NCBI GenBank assembly: GCA_920105625.2
Contig: OV050030.1
Location: forward strand, 97,977,152-98,041,151
DNA from: Clusia tigrina
Lineage: Eukaryota; Arthropoda; Insecta; Diptera; Clusiidae
Length of the DNA: 64,000 bases
Reading direction: 5' to 3'
A program made the position numbers and the translations under genes. The notes beneath the pieces were generated by a model that saw nothing but the letters and a program-made list of their open reading frames with translations, searched no databases and was not told the origin of the DNA. Numbering within the stretch: the first letter of the stretch is position 1; every line of letters starts with the position of its first letter. This document shows, piece after piece, positions 41,779 through 52,214 of the stretch.

Positions 41779-42283
41779 CTACAAATTTTCGGCATGCAGC
41801 CTCAAACAGAACTTACTATATATAGAAGTTAAATCCAATTTAGGAACATTAAAATTTATAATAGATACCGGTGCGACACATTCAATTATAAATCCCAATA
41901 TTTGTGATCCCAAGTGGAAAATACCAACTGATCCGATCCATCTAAAGACACTCCAACACTTTATTAAAATAACAGAAAAAGTATCCATACCCCTTTTTGA
42001 AGAATTAGGCGATCCCAATGAGAAAATAGACATGTTTATTTGCAAATTTCATGACGAGTATGACGGTATAATTGGCAATAATATATTAAAGCAGTTAAAA
42101 GCAATAATAAACTTTGAAAGAAATATTATTCAAATCGGTCATAAACAAATATGTATTCAATTTTTACCAAAAACTCAAAGTTTTAATTTTACAAAGAAAG
42201 GTATTTATGAAGTAGACATTCCAGATCAGGAAATGGAAGGTTTAGTATATACTACTGGCAAAACATCACAAGATAAAAAATAG
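41779..42283 (+). pseudogene. gypsy-3 protease region
   Basis: The plus strand reads LGTLKFIIDTGATHSIINP, with the catalytic DTGA at 41863-41874, then after frame changes IPLFEEL, YDGIIGNNILKQLKAIINF and a tail. This is the retropepsin fold in order (DTGA, then IIGxxIL). The open piece is 42032-42283. Stops block expression. Confidence 0.78.
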
Positions 42284-42539
42284 AAATTAAAGAAGGTATA
42301 TACGAAGTCTCTTATTATAAAATGAACACCATTGTAGAATAAAAAGATGCTAAGCCAAAAGAAATAATTTTCAATTGTAAACCAACCGTAACGATTTCAA
42401 ATGATAATTTCTATTTGAATGAATTTAAACAACAAAAAATTCTTTTTGATCAAATAAGACTAGACCATTTAAATCATGAAGAAAAATACTAATTAATTTC
42501 GGTCATTAAATAATTTTCAAAATTTTTTATAACGAAAAA

Positions 42540-43296
42540 TCAAATCTTAGTTTCACTAATGAAATAAAACACAGAATCCGAACTAAAGATCATACACCAA
42601 TAGCAGTCGAAACATATAGGTATCCTTATGTACACAAGGAGGAGGTAAAACGACAAATTCAAGAAATGATTAGTAGTAAAATTTAAGACCAAGCCAATCA
42701 CCATATTCAGCACCAGTATGGATAGTTCCTAAAAAGTTAGACGACAGCGGAAAACGTATATGGCGATTAGTGATAGACTACCGTAAATTAAATGAGGTAA
42801 CGATTGATGACAAATACCCTATTCCAATATGGATGAAATTTTAGAAAAACTGGGAATATGCCATTATTTCACTACTATAGATCTAGCAAAAGGTTTCCAC
42901 CAAATAGATATTGCGAAAGAAGATATTCATAAAACAGCATTTAGTGTAGAGGGCGGACATTAGGAATTTCTTCGAATGCCTTTTGGAGTCAAAACAGCCC
43001 CCGCCACATTCCAACGATTGATGAATAATGTATTAGGATATTACATTAATAAAATTTGCTTAGTGTATCTTGACGATATTATTTTCTCTACTTCATTGCA
43101 AGAGCATCTGGAGTCAGTTACGAAAATCTTTCAAATACTTAAAGAAACCAATCTAGAAGTCCAATTGGACAAATCGGAGTTTTTGAAACATGAAACCGAA
43201 TTTCTCGTACATATTGTTACTAATGAAGGCATAAAGCCTAATCCACAAAAGATAATCTGTGTACAAAATTTTTCACTACCAAAGTCAACAAAATAA
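42540..43296 (+). pseudogene. gypsy-3 reverse transcriptase, broken, active-site box kept
   Basis: Blocks in order: [96 protein letters not shown] and [16 protein letters not shown] (YLDD at residues 31-34 of the open segment 42976-43296). Lesions include a frameshift at about 42830 and TAG at 42961. The wording is very close to 17.6/297 elements. Confidence 0.85.
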
Positions 43297-43317
43297 ATTA
43301 AACAATTTCTTGGTTCG

Positions 43318-43860
43318 ATGGGCTGTTACCGAAAATTTATGAAAGATTACGCCAAAATTGCGAAACCAGTGACTAGATACTTGAAGAAAGGTATAAAATT
43401 GAATTTAGGGGATGTAGATTATTTGAATAGCTTTGAAACATTGAAACGACTATTAATAAATGATCCACTACTGAAATACCCAGATTTCGAAAAGCGATTC
43501 ACTTTGCAGACAGATGCAAGTGATCTAGCTCTTGGTGCCATATTATCTCAAGATGGCCATCCAATCTGCTACGCTTGCCGTACGTTAAACGACCATGAAC
43601 AAAATTATAGCACTATTGAAAAAGAGCTACTTACAATCGTTTGGGGAACCCAATATTTCGGCCGTATTTATTTGACAGACAATTCATAATAGAAACGGAT
43701 CACAGACCACTAGTTTGGCTCTTTTCGATAAAAGAACCAAATTCTAAATTAGTCAGATGGAGATTGCGACTGGCGGAGTTCAATTATGAAATTAGGTACA
43801 AAACAGTGGTAAAGAATGGTGACGCTGACGCACTTTCTCTCATTTTAATAAACCACAATG
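43318..43860 (+). pseudogene. gypsy-3 RNase H, broken
   Basis: The frame 43318-43689 has [37 protein letters not shown] (catalytic Asp), [20 protein letters not shown] (Glu) and ends by frameshift at [13 protein letters not shown]. The next frame from 43641 gives [13 protein letters not shown] and the tether GDADALS. The frameshift of about two bases near 43670 is the only clear break. Confidence 0.85.
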
Positions 43861-44989
43861 AAGTACAAGTAGTAGCTCCTATAATAATAGAGTCTAATTG
43901 CCAAATAAATATTTATAAAATTCAAATTATCTTAAACAAAACCAACTCGGGTTCCCTAAAAATAGAGAACTTAAATATTTTTAATTTAAAACGCAAAATA
44001 ATTTTTGCAAAGACATATGATGATGATACTATCATTATGTTAATTAAAAATCAATTTGAAAATAATAAAACTAACGCTATTTTAGTAGAAGATGAAGAAC
44101 TATACGAAAAATTTCAATTAATTATTGGACAAAACTTTAGAAATAATAGTAATAATAAATTTAAAATTGTAAGATGTAAAAACATCCTAAAAGACATCAC
44201 AGATGAGAATGAATTAAGTGAATATATAAAAACTGAACACCATAAAAACAACCATAGTGGAACAAACGAAAACTTTAATGAACTGAGAAATGAAATATAC
44301 CATCCAAAATTAATAACAAGAATTACGCAATACATTAATAGCTGCGATATATGTAACAAGCAAAAATATGACAGACGACCAGTAAAATACAAATTCAAGA
44401 GAACAGACACACCTGAAACCCCAAAAGAAATAGTTCACATAGATATATTCTATAGTTTAAATAAATCATTGTTTCTAACTTGCACAAGCAATTAAGATTT
44501 CGAACCGATCTTGGATCGAGTTTAAAAGCGCTTTTACGGAATATATTAGTACAGCAGGTCATTTTACAAGAATAATTGTAGACAGTGAACTAGGATTAAG
44601 CGTTGCCCTTATTGCAATTCCTTCAAAATGCGAATGAAATACACTATATATCAAATAGCAATCATAAATCTAATTCAGATATCGAACGACTACACAACAC
44701 AATAAACGAACACTTAAGACTTCTAAAACATGATCCTAACAAAGATATAGAAAGCGTAGAAGAGAAAATTTATAGAATCATTACTTACTATAATAACACT
44801 ATTTATACAAACACTGGACGAGAACCAATAGATTTTGTTAACGGAATAATTTGTCAAGGGGAATATCCCTTTATTAAAGAGAGAATTATAAAGGTTAAAC
44901 CAAAATCGAGAAGACGTAGACCTAACAACTGGACCGGTATTTTTAAAGAAGAAAGGAGAGGAAAGAACCATTCCAAATTTAAGAAATGA
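43861..44989 (+). pseudogene. gypsy-3 integrase, broken
   Basis: The frame 43641-44495 continues with HHKNNHSGTNENFNELRNEI and CDICNKQKYDRRP (HHCC zinc domain), then VHIDIFYSLNKS (first Asp). After a gap and frameshift the core goes on (VDSELGLS, about 44580; the expected second Asp is replaced by Glu). The segment 44603-44989 has SNSDIERLHNTINEHLRLL (catalytic Glu) and the basic C-terminus KPKSRRRRPNN. Stops at 44493 and around 44580 break it. Confidence 0.8.
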
Positions 44990-45285
44990 AATGTACATAG
45001 ATTAGATGACGATCATGTAGGTTCAATAAGAGAAAAATATTACAAAACACATTTAAAAAAGAACAAAAAAATTCAAGTAAATAATTAAGAAAATGAAAAA
45101 CAAAAATTATATAAATATTACAAACATACCTATGTTTATAAACAAAATACTACTGTATCGGTATATACCGAAAGAAAATTCATATTAATTATTATTATTA
45201 TAAACAGAATTATGAAAATGTAAAACAAAAAATTATATGTTAACAAATCACTCCCCTCGCCGGAGTCTCGGACCAAAGGTGGACG

Positions 45286-45672
45286 AGTTATGTATGAGTA
45301 TACGTATACGAGTAATAACAATTCATACGAAATTATGAATTCATACGTTCCTATAAATTTTCAAACAAATAATTCATAGGAAATTGTTTCAAAAATAATT
45401 CCTATGAATTATCAGACAAATAATTCCTATGAATTGTCAAATAAATAATTCATAGGAAATTGTTTCAAAAATAATAGAGAGCATTTCCCATGAAATACTC
45501 AAGAAAACAATTCTAAAGAATTTGCTAAAATCAAATATAAAAAGGCAGCATTTGAAGAGTACGAGTTGACTAAAAACTTGCGAGTTGAAGAAGCAACATC
45601 AAATAAATCGTTTAAATAAACTTGTAAAGATAAATTAAAATAAATTGTTGTAAAGAACATAAAAACTTAACT
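45286..45672 (+). repeat. gypsy-3 3' LTR
   Basis: 387 bp, uninterrupted. Longer than the 5' copy (about 350 bp) through small insertions near its start (TATACG repeats). Shares the AATTCATAGGAAATTG repeats and the conserved 3' part with the 5' LTR. Confidence 0.9.
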
Positions 45673-45678
45673 ATTAAC

Positions 45679-46020
45679 CTCCATATTACATTTCTGACAG
45701 GAGTTTCCTAGTTGGTATATCATATGCTGTAAGATTTCTGGATTATCAGTAACTTCACAATCTTTGTTGCTAGAGCCATGTGTGTAATTTATAAATTAGT
45801 TGACTTCTTGGTACTTTATCAAATGCCGCACTGAAGTATACGAAAGAGGCATTTGATAAACTTTCTTCTTCTCCTCAAATTTAAGCTCCACTATAGTCGT
45901 AAGTTTGTAAAAGTTATCGATCGTTGAGTATTGCCGTCTAAAGCCTGTTTGAAATTCGATCAGTATTTTGAAGTCTTCTGCCAATTCTGATATTCTATCA
46001 TTTAATACACCCATTAAATA
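45679..46020 (-). pseudogene. NL-1 reverse transcriptase fingers fragment
   Basis: Minus-strand frame with FKILIEFQTGFRRQYSTIDN and VELKFEEKKKVYQMPLSY. This matches the QxGFRxxxSTxDN block and the region just before the first catalytic Asp of insect non-LTR RTs. A frameshift then leads to the CNMEVN end at the gypsy-3 insertion. It is the upstream half of the protein whose downstream half is at 26940-27902. Confidence 0.8.
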
Positions 46021-46480
46021 TGTATATGTAGCAAAAAATTCACGGAGCGTCTAAAGAGCCATGAAAATCCTCAAATGTGGCAACTAACGAAAATGGAAAA
46101 TTTCCTACAAAGAAGACTAATGCGATTCGCACCCACAGAACTTCCACATATGTAGGTTTTAATATAATATCACACAGGTGTTTTGTTTTTTTTTTTATAT
46201 ATGTAGCAATAAATAATAAATTTTCTTTACTAAATAACACTGAAAAACATAGTGTAAATAAATTGGGGGGAAAAAAACAAATTAGAAATTCAATATTCCG
46301 TCGCCCGTACAATTCACCACTACTAACCGGTTCGAAGATAAAAAAAGTTAGAGAGTAGTATTTTTTTCTCTCTAATAAATTTGACACCTGTCAGATGACA
46401 GTATGGGAGTGTTGGTTAACAATAAATCAACATTTACAATCACGTTTTTTATTGCAATATTTTATAATTTTATTAAGTTT
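46021..46480. other. unassigned DNA between NL-1 and J4
   Basis: AT-rich with no recognised coding. ACAGGTGT (46175) and ACACCTGT (46385) form a short inverted pair but lack further matching or a target duplication. Confidence 0.4.
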
Positions 46481-46568
46481 CTATTTCAGAATTTACGAGT
46501 TATTAAATTCATTGGTTTAGGTCGCTTGAGTCGTCTCGGTTGCTCACTCTCCTTCATTGGTACCTGTT

Positions 46569-47455
46569 TTATCTCCAAATTTGACTGTATTGATAGTCGG
46601 TGTGTATGCTACATGTGCGGGTAATTTCTTGTACATTGTCAATGATTAGATCACTGTGAATAGGTTCATTGGGTATATACCATACACCATTGGTGATTAT
46701 GCGTAGTATTTTTGACTGTAGACATTGTAAGCTATTTAAGTTAGATCTATTTGTAGTATCATACATTTTTATTCCGCACCTCCACATAGGCATGATTATT
46801 GTCTTGTTGGTCAGGATTTTATTTTCTGTACGATGTGGCGACTGAAATGTCTTTATTTGGTCTCGGAATAGCAATAATTTCAGAAAATTTCCACGCAACT
46901 CGATAGCACTATGGCATTATAATTGCATTAAATAAATTGCTAATTTATGTAAGAGCATTTTCTTTTACAATTTTACCTGTAAGTCCATCATAACCGGGAG
47001 ATTATTTTTTAAATTTTTTGTTGATAGTAGTTTGTTTTGCTTTCTATATTTTTATTGTTGGTTGTGATATTAATTTCATTTATTTTGTCATTAATTTCAT
47101 TTGTAAATGTTTTTTGGAAGTAATCAGATTGGTTTTGTTTAAATTGCTTCGGCCAACATTTTGTTTGGAGTTTTGAGTGGCGGTTGATGTATTGGCGATT
47201 TTTTTTGTAGTTTTCACAACGAGTAGTTGTTAATCCTTGTGGATCGCAAATTCGTTTAGTACTTTTCTAGTTTGCTATCTGTTTCCCGTTTTAACACTGC
47301 TTTTAAATCTCGATTTAATTGCTTTAATATCTTTTTACCCACCCGTTACCGTGAGAGCTGCCGTCAGTCTCAGTTTCCTATTTTTCTGATGGTTTCGTTG
47401 ATTGCTGTGGAAATTTCGAACTGATAATTTTTGATTTTTCTTGCTGGTATAAAAC
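46569..47455 (-). pseudogene. J4 reverse transcriptase start and C-terminus, palm deleted
   Basis: The minus strand at about 47010-46930 has SPGYDGLTGKI (first RT block). The open segment 46898-46569 has TNKTIIMPMWRCGIKMYD, LQSKILRIITNGVWYIPNE and PIHSDLIIDNVQEI, the thumb of jockey RT. The palm with YADD is deleted at about 46900-46920. Dead fragment. Confidence 0.75.
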
Positions 47456-47470
47456 TACTTAATTACTTAC

Positions 47471-48479
47471 TTATGAGGCCGTTAACGGATTATAGCCGGC
47501 CTCAATAGCTCTCTCCAGGTGCCTCTTCATTGCACGCGCCTTCACCAATGACCTTCCTCTTCGTTGTCTTCCGCAGGCTTCCGCTTTAAACACTTTTTTC
47601 GCTGGAGCTTCTTCGTGAATACATACAACATGGCCTAGCCAACTCGATGTCAGCGTAGAGCTCATACTTTCAAATCCGGTAGTCATCGCTAGCACGAACT
47701 GGACCAAAGATTTTACGAAAAATGTTTCTCTCGAACAGCACACAAGTGCAGCTGCATCGGTCTGCGACATAGAGAAACACGGGTAGGAAGAGAGTCTTGT
47801 AGAGTGCCAGTTTTGTCGGTCGCGAGAGAGGGACTGAGCCCATAGTTACACTTATTAGCGAGCGTGATTATCGCTTAATCTCCAGGTGGGCATCGTTCTC
47901 AGTGTTAACGGCAGTGCCAAGGTATGTGAATTCCTTGACAACTTCGAAGTTACAGTTGTCCGCTGCAACATGGCATCCTAAACGCGGTTCATCCCTGCTT
48001 GTGGGCAACACATACTTCGTCTTGTTCTCGTTTACCGTCAAACCGCTTCCGTTGCTTCTTTTTCAATGGTGGAAAAGTGGCAGTAACATCTCATTTGCTA
48101 TGTGCAATGATTTCGATGTCACCTGCATATGCCACGAGCTGGACACGTTTGTAGAAAATAGTGCCATTCCGTTGTACACCGTCCCTTCGCAGCACCCCTT
48201 CCATAACAAAATTGAAGAAAAAAAAGGCCTCTCTTACTTTCTCTTCTCCCGATAGTTTTCTCGCTCGCGTGGCAGCCGACTGCAGCGTTTTTATGTATGC
48301 GGAGTTATCTCGCTTCAATAGCATCGCGACACTCCTGGTCATACCATTGATTTCCTGACGAGGGCTTGGAAAACCGGCATCATCGGGTGGGGAGTTAGGT
48401 TGAGTTAGTAGTTCAGAGAGGTGAGCGGAATAGACTTCGGCTACCGATTGAGATTGCAGCTTAGCGACGTCCAGATTTC
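47471..48479 (-). pseudogene. RTE-like RT and C-terminus, broken
   Basis: The frame 48342-48091 carries RGIxxL-type linker sequence and then VQLVAYAGDIEIIAHS, where the YADD active site has become YAGD. The frame 47770-47471 carries SSWLGHVVCIHEEAPAKKVF and QRRGRSLVKA, the C-terminal block WLGHVxRM...RRGRP of these elements. Much of RT is deleted. Confidence 0.75.
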
Positions 48480-48971
48480 ATTGCACACCAGTTCTTACCT
48501 TCTTTGAATTACACAGCCACAAGCGTGATTTGGCTGCAACAAAATAATGGTCTGAGACGACGTTGACTCCGCGGAATGTGCAGACATCTAGCAGGCTGGA
48601 AGCATGCCTTCCCTCGATCACAACGGGGAGACTCAGGGAGCTTTATGGATGTCGAGGTGTTGAAATCTGGTGCTACTAACCACAATGTTTCACGCCTCGG
48701 CGAAGTTGATCAGTCTTAGACCGTTGTTCGAGGAGGTGTCATGAAAGCTGAACTGACCGACAGTGCGGCCAAAGATTCCTCCTCGTCGGACCTTTGCGTT
48801 GAATTTCTCAAGGACAATCCTCACGTCGTGGATCAGACAGCGGTCGTATGCTTCCTCGAGTCTCGCATAGAAATCATCTTTGACAGGATCGTCCTTTTCC
48901 TCCGTCGGGGCATGCACGCAAATTAGGCTGATGCAGAAAAATCGAGCATTGACGGGGAGTCTTTCATTCAC
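48480..48971 (-). pseudogene. RTE-like endonuclease remnant
   Basis: The frame 48971-48690 reads FFCISLICVHAPTEEKDDPV, FYARLEEAYDRCLIHDVRIV, LEKFNAKVRRGGIFGRTVG and NGLRLINFAEA. The usual GDFNAKVG catalytic box is changed (EKFNAKVR). Downstream, GVNVVSDHYFVAAKSRL holds the final SDHY catalytic block at about 48560. Breaks lie between. It would have nicked target DNA. Confidence 0.8.
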
Positions 48972-49010
48972 GGTTGTGAAGCCGGAGACCTGATGACAGA
49001 ATTGTTTAGC

Positions 49011-49650
49011 TGGCTGTTCATCTTGGTTTTGATATTGTCGGTAGGTTGCTGATGATCAGTATCTGCTGGATACATGTTTTTTCTAAGTGATGGGTAACGT
49101 TTAATTTTAAGAACATTGTATACCATACACCCCTTGTGTTTTTCACTATATAACGCACATTTCATAGAATTGTTGTTGCTTCTTTGGACAATCGGACAAT
49201 TACTAGTTTTATATCTTCCAGCACATTTAGGATTTTTGGTCCAGAAGTTTCAAGTGAAGGCATATTTTTAGTAGTTCGTTCATTAGGGCAAAGACCTTTT
49301 TAAGTGTGGAAGCTCATTATTTGATTTATTTTTTAACTCTAGTGAAAAAAGAGGTAAAGGTTTTAGTGTTGGAGTCCAGTATGTTGTGAATGTTCTTTCA
49401 TAATTTCATCCTTATCAGTGGAATGATGCATACCTCTCGAGATTACATTCAATCCCCTTTGAGGTATAAATCTATAATATTGAGTATTTGTTTCATTTAA
49501 TAATTTAGTAATAACTGTGTAGTTGTTCGATTCCACTAGTTGGATTTTTTTTGTTCTTTAAAAGAATTTTCAATTCGAACTTGCATTTCAGGAGTAGATT
49601 TAATGCTTTAGTTAAGGCATTTATATTTTGTACATTTGTACCCAAATTGG
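49011..49650 (-). pseudogene. J4 ORF1 (gag-like) remnant
   Basis: The minus strand reads VISRGMHHSTDKDEIMKEHS, the GLHHSTD block of jockey gag, and later KHKGCMVYNVLKIKRYP, the end of the third knuckle region (J5 has NYRGCTVYKELQLK). The zinc knuckles between are lost or unreadable. Stops throughout. Confidence 0.65.
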
Positions 49651-50576
49651 TGGTGGCTTTGGGATAAGTAATTTAATTGATTGGCGTTCGTGATGTGACT
49701 CACTGTCATTTCTAATTTCTTCATTGTCATCATGAAGAGAGAGAGAGAGCGTCAAACATGTTCGACCTGATAGTTTGATGCTTTGCTTCAGACTGCTTTG
49801 ACATAGCAGGAATACTTAGCCAGTAAGTTAAGCTCAAGGCTTTTGATTTGTGCTGTGCGTTTTAGTTTTGCTTGCTTCTTGCCGGTGTTTGGCGCTTGGA
49901 CAGTTGTTTTGGGGGATTGTCGGGCACGTTCCTCACTATTAGCGTGTGCTGCTTCGCAAATGAAAATTAAACATAAATATTATAAATAACACATTCCCAT
50001 TGACTAGACCAGAGGACATATTAGACAAATTAGGCAGGGCTTCAAATTTCATATGACAAGTTCTTTTCATCAAATAAAGTTACAAACAATATCAAGATCG
50101 ATTACAGCATTTTCAACCAATTCAGGGCATTTTTAATTTAAAAGGCTCTCTTTTGGTTTAAAAATTGCTTCCAATAAATTCCAAAGAATGCTAACAATTG
50201 TTTTAGCTGAACTAAACAATGAAGCATTTTATTATATGGATGACATAAATGTGTTTGTTTGTAGCTTAAAATATCATAGCGATAATTTATCACTCGTATT
50301 TGAAATATTAATTAAAAAAATCTAATTTCAAGTCGAATGTAAATAAATGTCACTTTTTCACACCAGAAGTTCATTATGTAGGACACTTGATAACACAACA
50401 TGGAGTACAAACAGATCCAGCAAAATATTATGTAATTAATCTTAAATCTACGCCCAAAAAATAAGATAAAGTTCGTAAATTTATAGCATTTTTCATCTAT
50501 TACAGAAGATTTATTGCAAACCTTGGAGATACTATGAAATGTCTTAATAATTTACTAAAGAAAAATACAAAGTTTA

Positions 50577-50790
50577 TTATCATTATTATACCTTAACCTT
50601 ACACCATAATTAATAATGAGTGGCAAGGTATTGGGGGAATGACTACTAGCTACAGAGGCTTTCGACTCGAAGAGAAAAAGATTTTATAGAAAGAAGCATT
50701 TTTGAGACCAAGACCGTGGCAGGTTTAGAACGTGCGACCCTCTGGGTGTGAGAGTAGAATGCTTACCACTAGACCACAGAGGGTGGCTAT
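50577..50790 (-). mobile_element. tRNA-derived SINE, 214 bp
   Basis: Flanked by AAAGTTTA (50569-50576 and 50791-50798); removing it restores the gypsy-4 RT frame (KNTKFNWTLE). On the minus strand the head reads like a tRNA: CTCTGTGGTCTAGTGGTAAG with an A-box TGGTCTAGTGG (50776-50766) and a B-box GTTCTAAACC (50731-50722), 34 bp apart. The body is unrelated to tRNA and the 3' tail is AATAATGATAA-like. RNA polymerase III would transcribe it, and a partner LINE would supply RT. Confidence 0.88.
50722..50776 (-). promoter_or_regulatory. SINE internal Pol III promoter (A-box and B-box)
   Basis: A-box TGGTCTAGTGG fits TRGYNNANNNG; B-box GTTCTAAACC fits GTTCNANNC. Spacing and order are those of type 2 Pol III promoters. 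Confidence 0.78.
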
Positions 50791-51245
50791 AAAGTTTAAT
50801 TGGACACTAGAGTGTGATACAGCCTTCAATAAATTAAAATCCAATTTTATAAGTATATCAATATTACAATATCCTGATTTGAAGAAACCTTTAATTAGCA
50901 ACAGCCTCGTCAAATTATGCGTTAGGAGCTGCAATTTCGCAAGGCGAAATAGGCGAAGACCTATAAATGTCATATGCAAGCAAGTCACTCCAATATCATT
51001 ATCTGCACAAACCAATAATAGAAAAAGAATTACTTGCAATGCACACTTTTTGTAAACATTAACTCTACGGCAATGAATTCATAGTAGTCAGAGAGCTCTA
51101 GTATCTTTACTTACCCATACAAATCCATACTCAAAATTAGCAAGCAATATAATAGATTTGTCTGACTATAACTTCAAAATCATTTATAAAAAAGGGAAAA
51201 TATACACAGCTTATACGCTTTCACGCATTCCGATTTTTTTAAAAT

Positions 51246-51440
51246 AGTTGTTGGATATTAAATCGGCTTTTTGAAGCTAACAACCATTTATAATATCTTA
51301 AAAACTTTAAAATTTTCTAATTTTGTTAATTACGTCCTAATATTAAATTTAAATTGTTTTTTGGATGCCATATATGGTTTATTTTTCATGTTGAACAATA
51401 TAATTTTTTTCGATCCTTACTTTCGATTTTCTTCCTAGGA
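51246..51440. other. unassigned AT-rich spacer
   Basis: Nothing recognised. Confidence 0.4.
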
Positions 51441-51441
51441 T

Positions 51442-51640
51442 TCAGTCCAGATTTGCAACCTTTAATTTCTTTAGAGTAATTTTGTTTTCAATATGTTTCG
51501 TCCAAGTGAGCCTTCTCTCTAGCGACACACCCAGGTTTAGGTTTAGGTTGCAATGGCAGCAAAAAGCACACTCTGGCACAAATAATGGCCCATTGTGATA
51601 CCACGGATGGGGCGCTGCATATGTACTGACCACCTAAGTC
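51442..51640 (-). pseudogene. jockey RT thumb fragment
   Basis: The minus strand reads NLNLGVSLERRLTWTKHIEN and KITLKKLKVANL, the LGVxLDRRLTWxxHI block of jockey RT. It lies downstream of the RNase H of the next element, so it belongs to a different element. Confidence 0.65.
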
Positions 51641-51704
51641 GAGTATAGTTACCGCACAGGCGGCGAGCGCCTCTGCAGCATCTGAGGCATCACGACTTTA
51701 ATGA

Positions 51705-52180
51705 TTACAAATAGTGGAACCCGTCTGACACTTTGATAAATTTGGCTACGTCTCTAATCTTACAGATTACGAGCTTTGTCAGGCTGATCAAGAATGGAGC
51801 CCCGAAGATATGCAGTCGTCGTCTGCCTAAGGACGGACAATAACCACATTTCTTTGAAACCCAATTCACTGCGTGGTAAATTGCCATTGCTTCGGCCTGA
51901 AAAACTCTGCAATGGTCTGGGAGTCTAAGCGAGATGCCAAGGGCCAACTTGTTGGAGAAGATCCCGCTACCGACCCTGTCCACAAACCTAGAGCTTCCGT
52001 GTAGATGTCCAGAGTGTCATCGGTGATCCCTCTGTTTCTTATCCAGTCGTCTCGGGTTGGGAAAATTAAGTCGAATTTCCGATTAAGGTTGGAATTCAGA
52101 CAGACATTGTCAACAGAGCTTGGAGTAGGAAGTCGTGATTGTGGATACAAGCGCGTCGGAGGTCCGTCCTCGACCACCGT
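51705..52180 (-). pseudogene. LOA/I-like RNase H remnant
   Basis: Minus-strand segments: FPTRDDWIRNRGITDDTLDI (about 52075-52005), then DRVGSGIFSNKLALGISLRL and VFQAEAMAIYHAVNWV with the RNase H Glu in AEAMAI. The first catalytic Asp block (TDGS) has decayed (YTEALGLW-type wording in the shifted frame). Broken by frameshifts at about 51960. Confidence 0.75.
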
Positions 52181-52214
52181 TTGAGTGCGTTGAGTCTGGT
52201 AGCTGCCAGTTGGG

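Larger units (their letters stand above)
27903..45672 (+). mobile_element. gypsy-3: Ty3/gypsy element of the 17.6/297-like type
   Basis: LTRs start AGTTATGT and end CTTAACT (AGT...ACT), at 27903 and at 45286-45672. ATTAAC flanks both sides (27897-27902; 45673-45678). Order on the plus strand: gag (40868-41700), protease (41779-42283), RT (42540-43296), RNase H (43318-43860), integrase (43861-44989). No env is seen. Gypsy-2 is inserted near the 3' end of the 5' LTR. Many stops show it is old. Confidence 0.88.
26900..46020 (-). mobile_element. non-LTR element NL-1 (minus strand), split by gypsy-3
   Basis: Own sequence: 26940-27902 (C-terminal part) and 45679-46020 (RT fingers). Removing gypsy-3 with one ATTAAC duplication joins NMEVN to RSKSEIMVF in frame, the expected RT wording. 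The region with YADD is missing, deleted before gypsy-3 arrived. The 5' end is lost at about 46020. The C-terminus carries a CxxC...H...C knuckle, as in several RT clades without RNase H; I cannot name the clade. Confidence 0.8.
47456..49010 (-). mobile_element. RTE-like non-LTR element, minus strand, internally deleted
   Basis: Endonuclease, RT and C-terminal pieces occur in order on the minus strand, and the 3' end has an AAGTAAGTAATT-type tail (47455-47475), as in RTE elements. Proteins of this kind are often annotated as craniofacial development protein 2-like in insect genomes. It lies within J4. Confidence 0.75.
46481..49990 (-). mobile_element. jockey-like element J4, split by an RTE-like element
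   Basis: On the minus strand: 5' UTR (about 49990-49650), ORF1 (about 49650-49011), then the RTE-like insertion (49010-47456), then the start of RT (47455-46900) and, after an internal deletion, the RT C-terminus (46898-46481). The endonuclease is missing. Exact insertion ends are not resolved. Confidence 0.7.
49990..51245 (+). mobile_element. gypsy-4: RT to RNase H fragment of a 17.6-like element
   Basis: Starts in mid-RT (FPLTRPEDILDKLGRASNF) and ends in the RNase H tether (YKKGKIYTAYTLSRIP). No LTRs, protease or integrase. Interrupted by a SINE at 50577-50790. Confidence 0.8.
49990..51245 (+). pseudogene. gypsy-4 RT and RNase H, broken
   Basis: Blocks: SSFHQIKLQT, LKIASNKFQRMLTIVLAEL, FYYMDDINVFVCSLKYHSDN (YMDD at 50233-50244), HFFTPEVHYVGHLITQHGVQT and KVRKFIAFFIYYRRFIANL. 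After the SINE: NWTLECDTAFNKLKSNFI and YPDLKKPLI. RNase H blocks at about 50900-51200 are frameshifted (YGNEF..., SDYNFKIIYKKGK). The active-site box is kept, but several stops and frameshifts kill it. Confidence 0.8.

Noticed and set aside
46174..46393. A MITE with ACAGGTGT/ACACCTGT ends
   Set aside because: Only eight bases match, the repeats do not extend and no target duplication flanks them.
47471..48971. A host craniofacial development protein 2-like gene
   Set aside because: The motifs are RTE-type endonuclease and RT, broken and flanked by jockey sequence; this name is a common mis-annotation.
50715..50790. A functional tRNA gene on the minus strand
   Set aside because: Box A and B are present but the cloverleaf is imperfect and the sequence continues into a body with tail and target duplication, so it is a SINE head.
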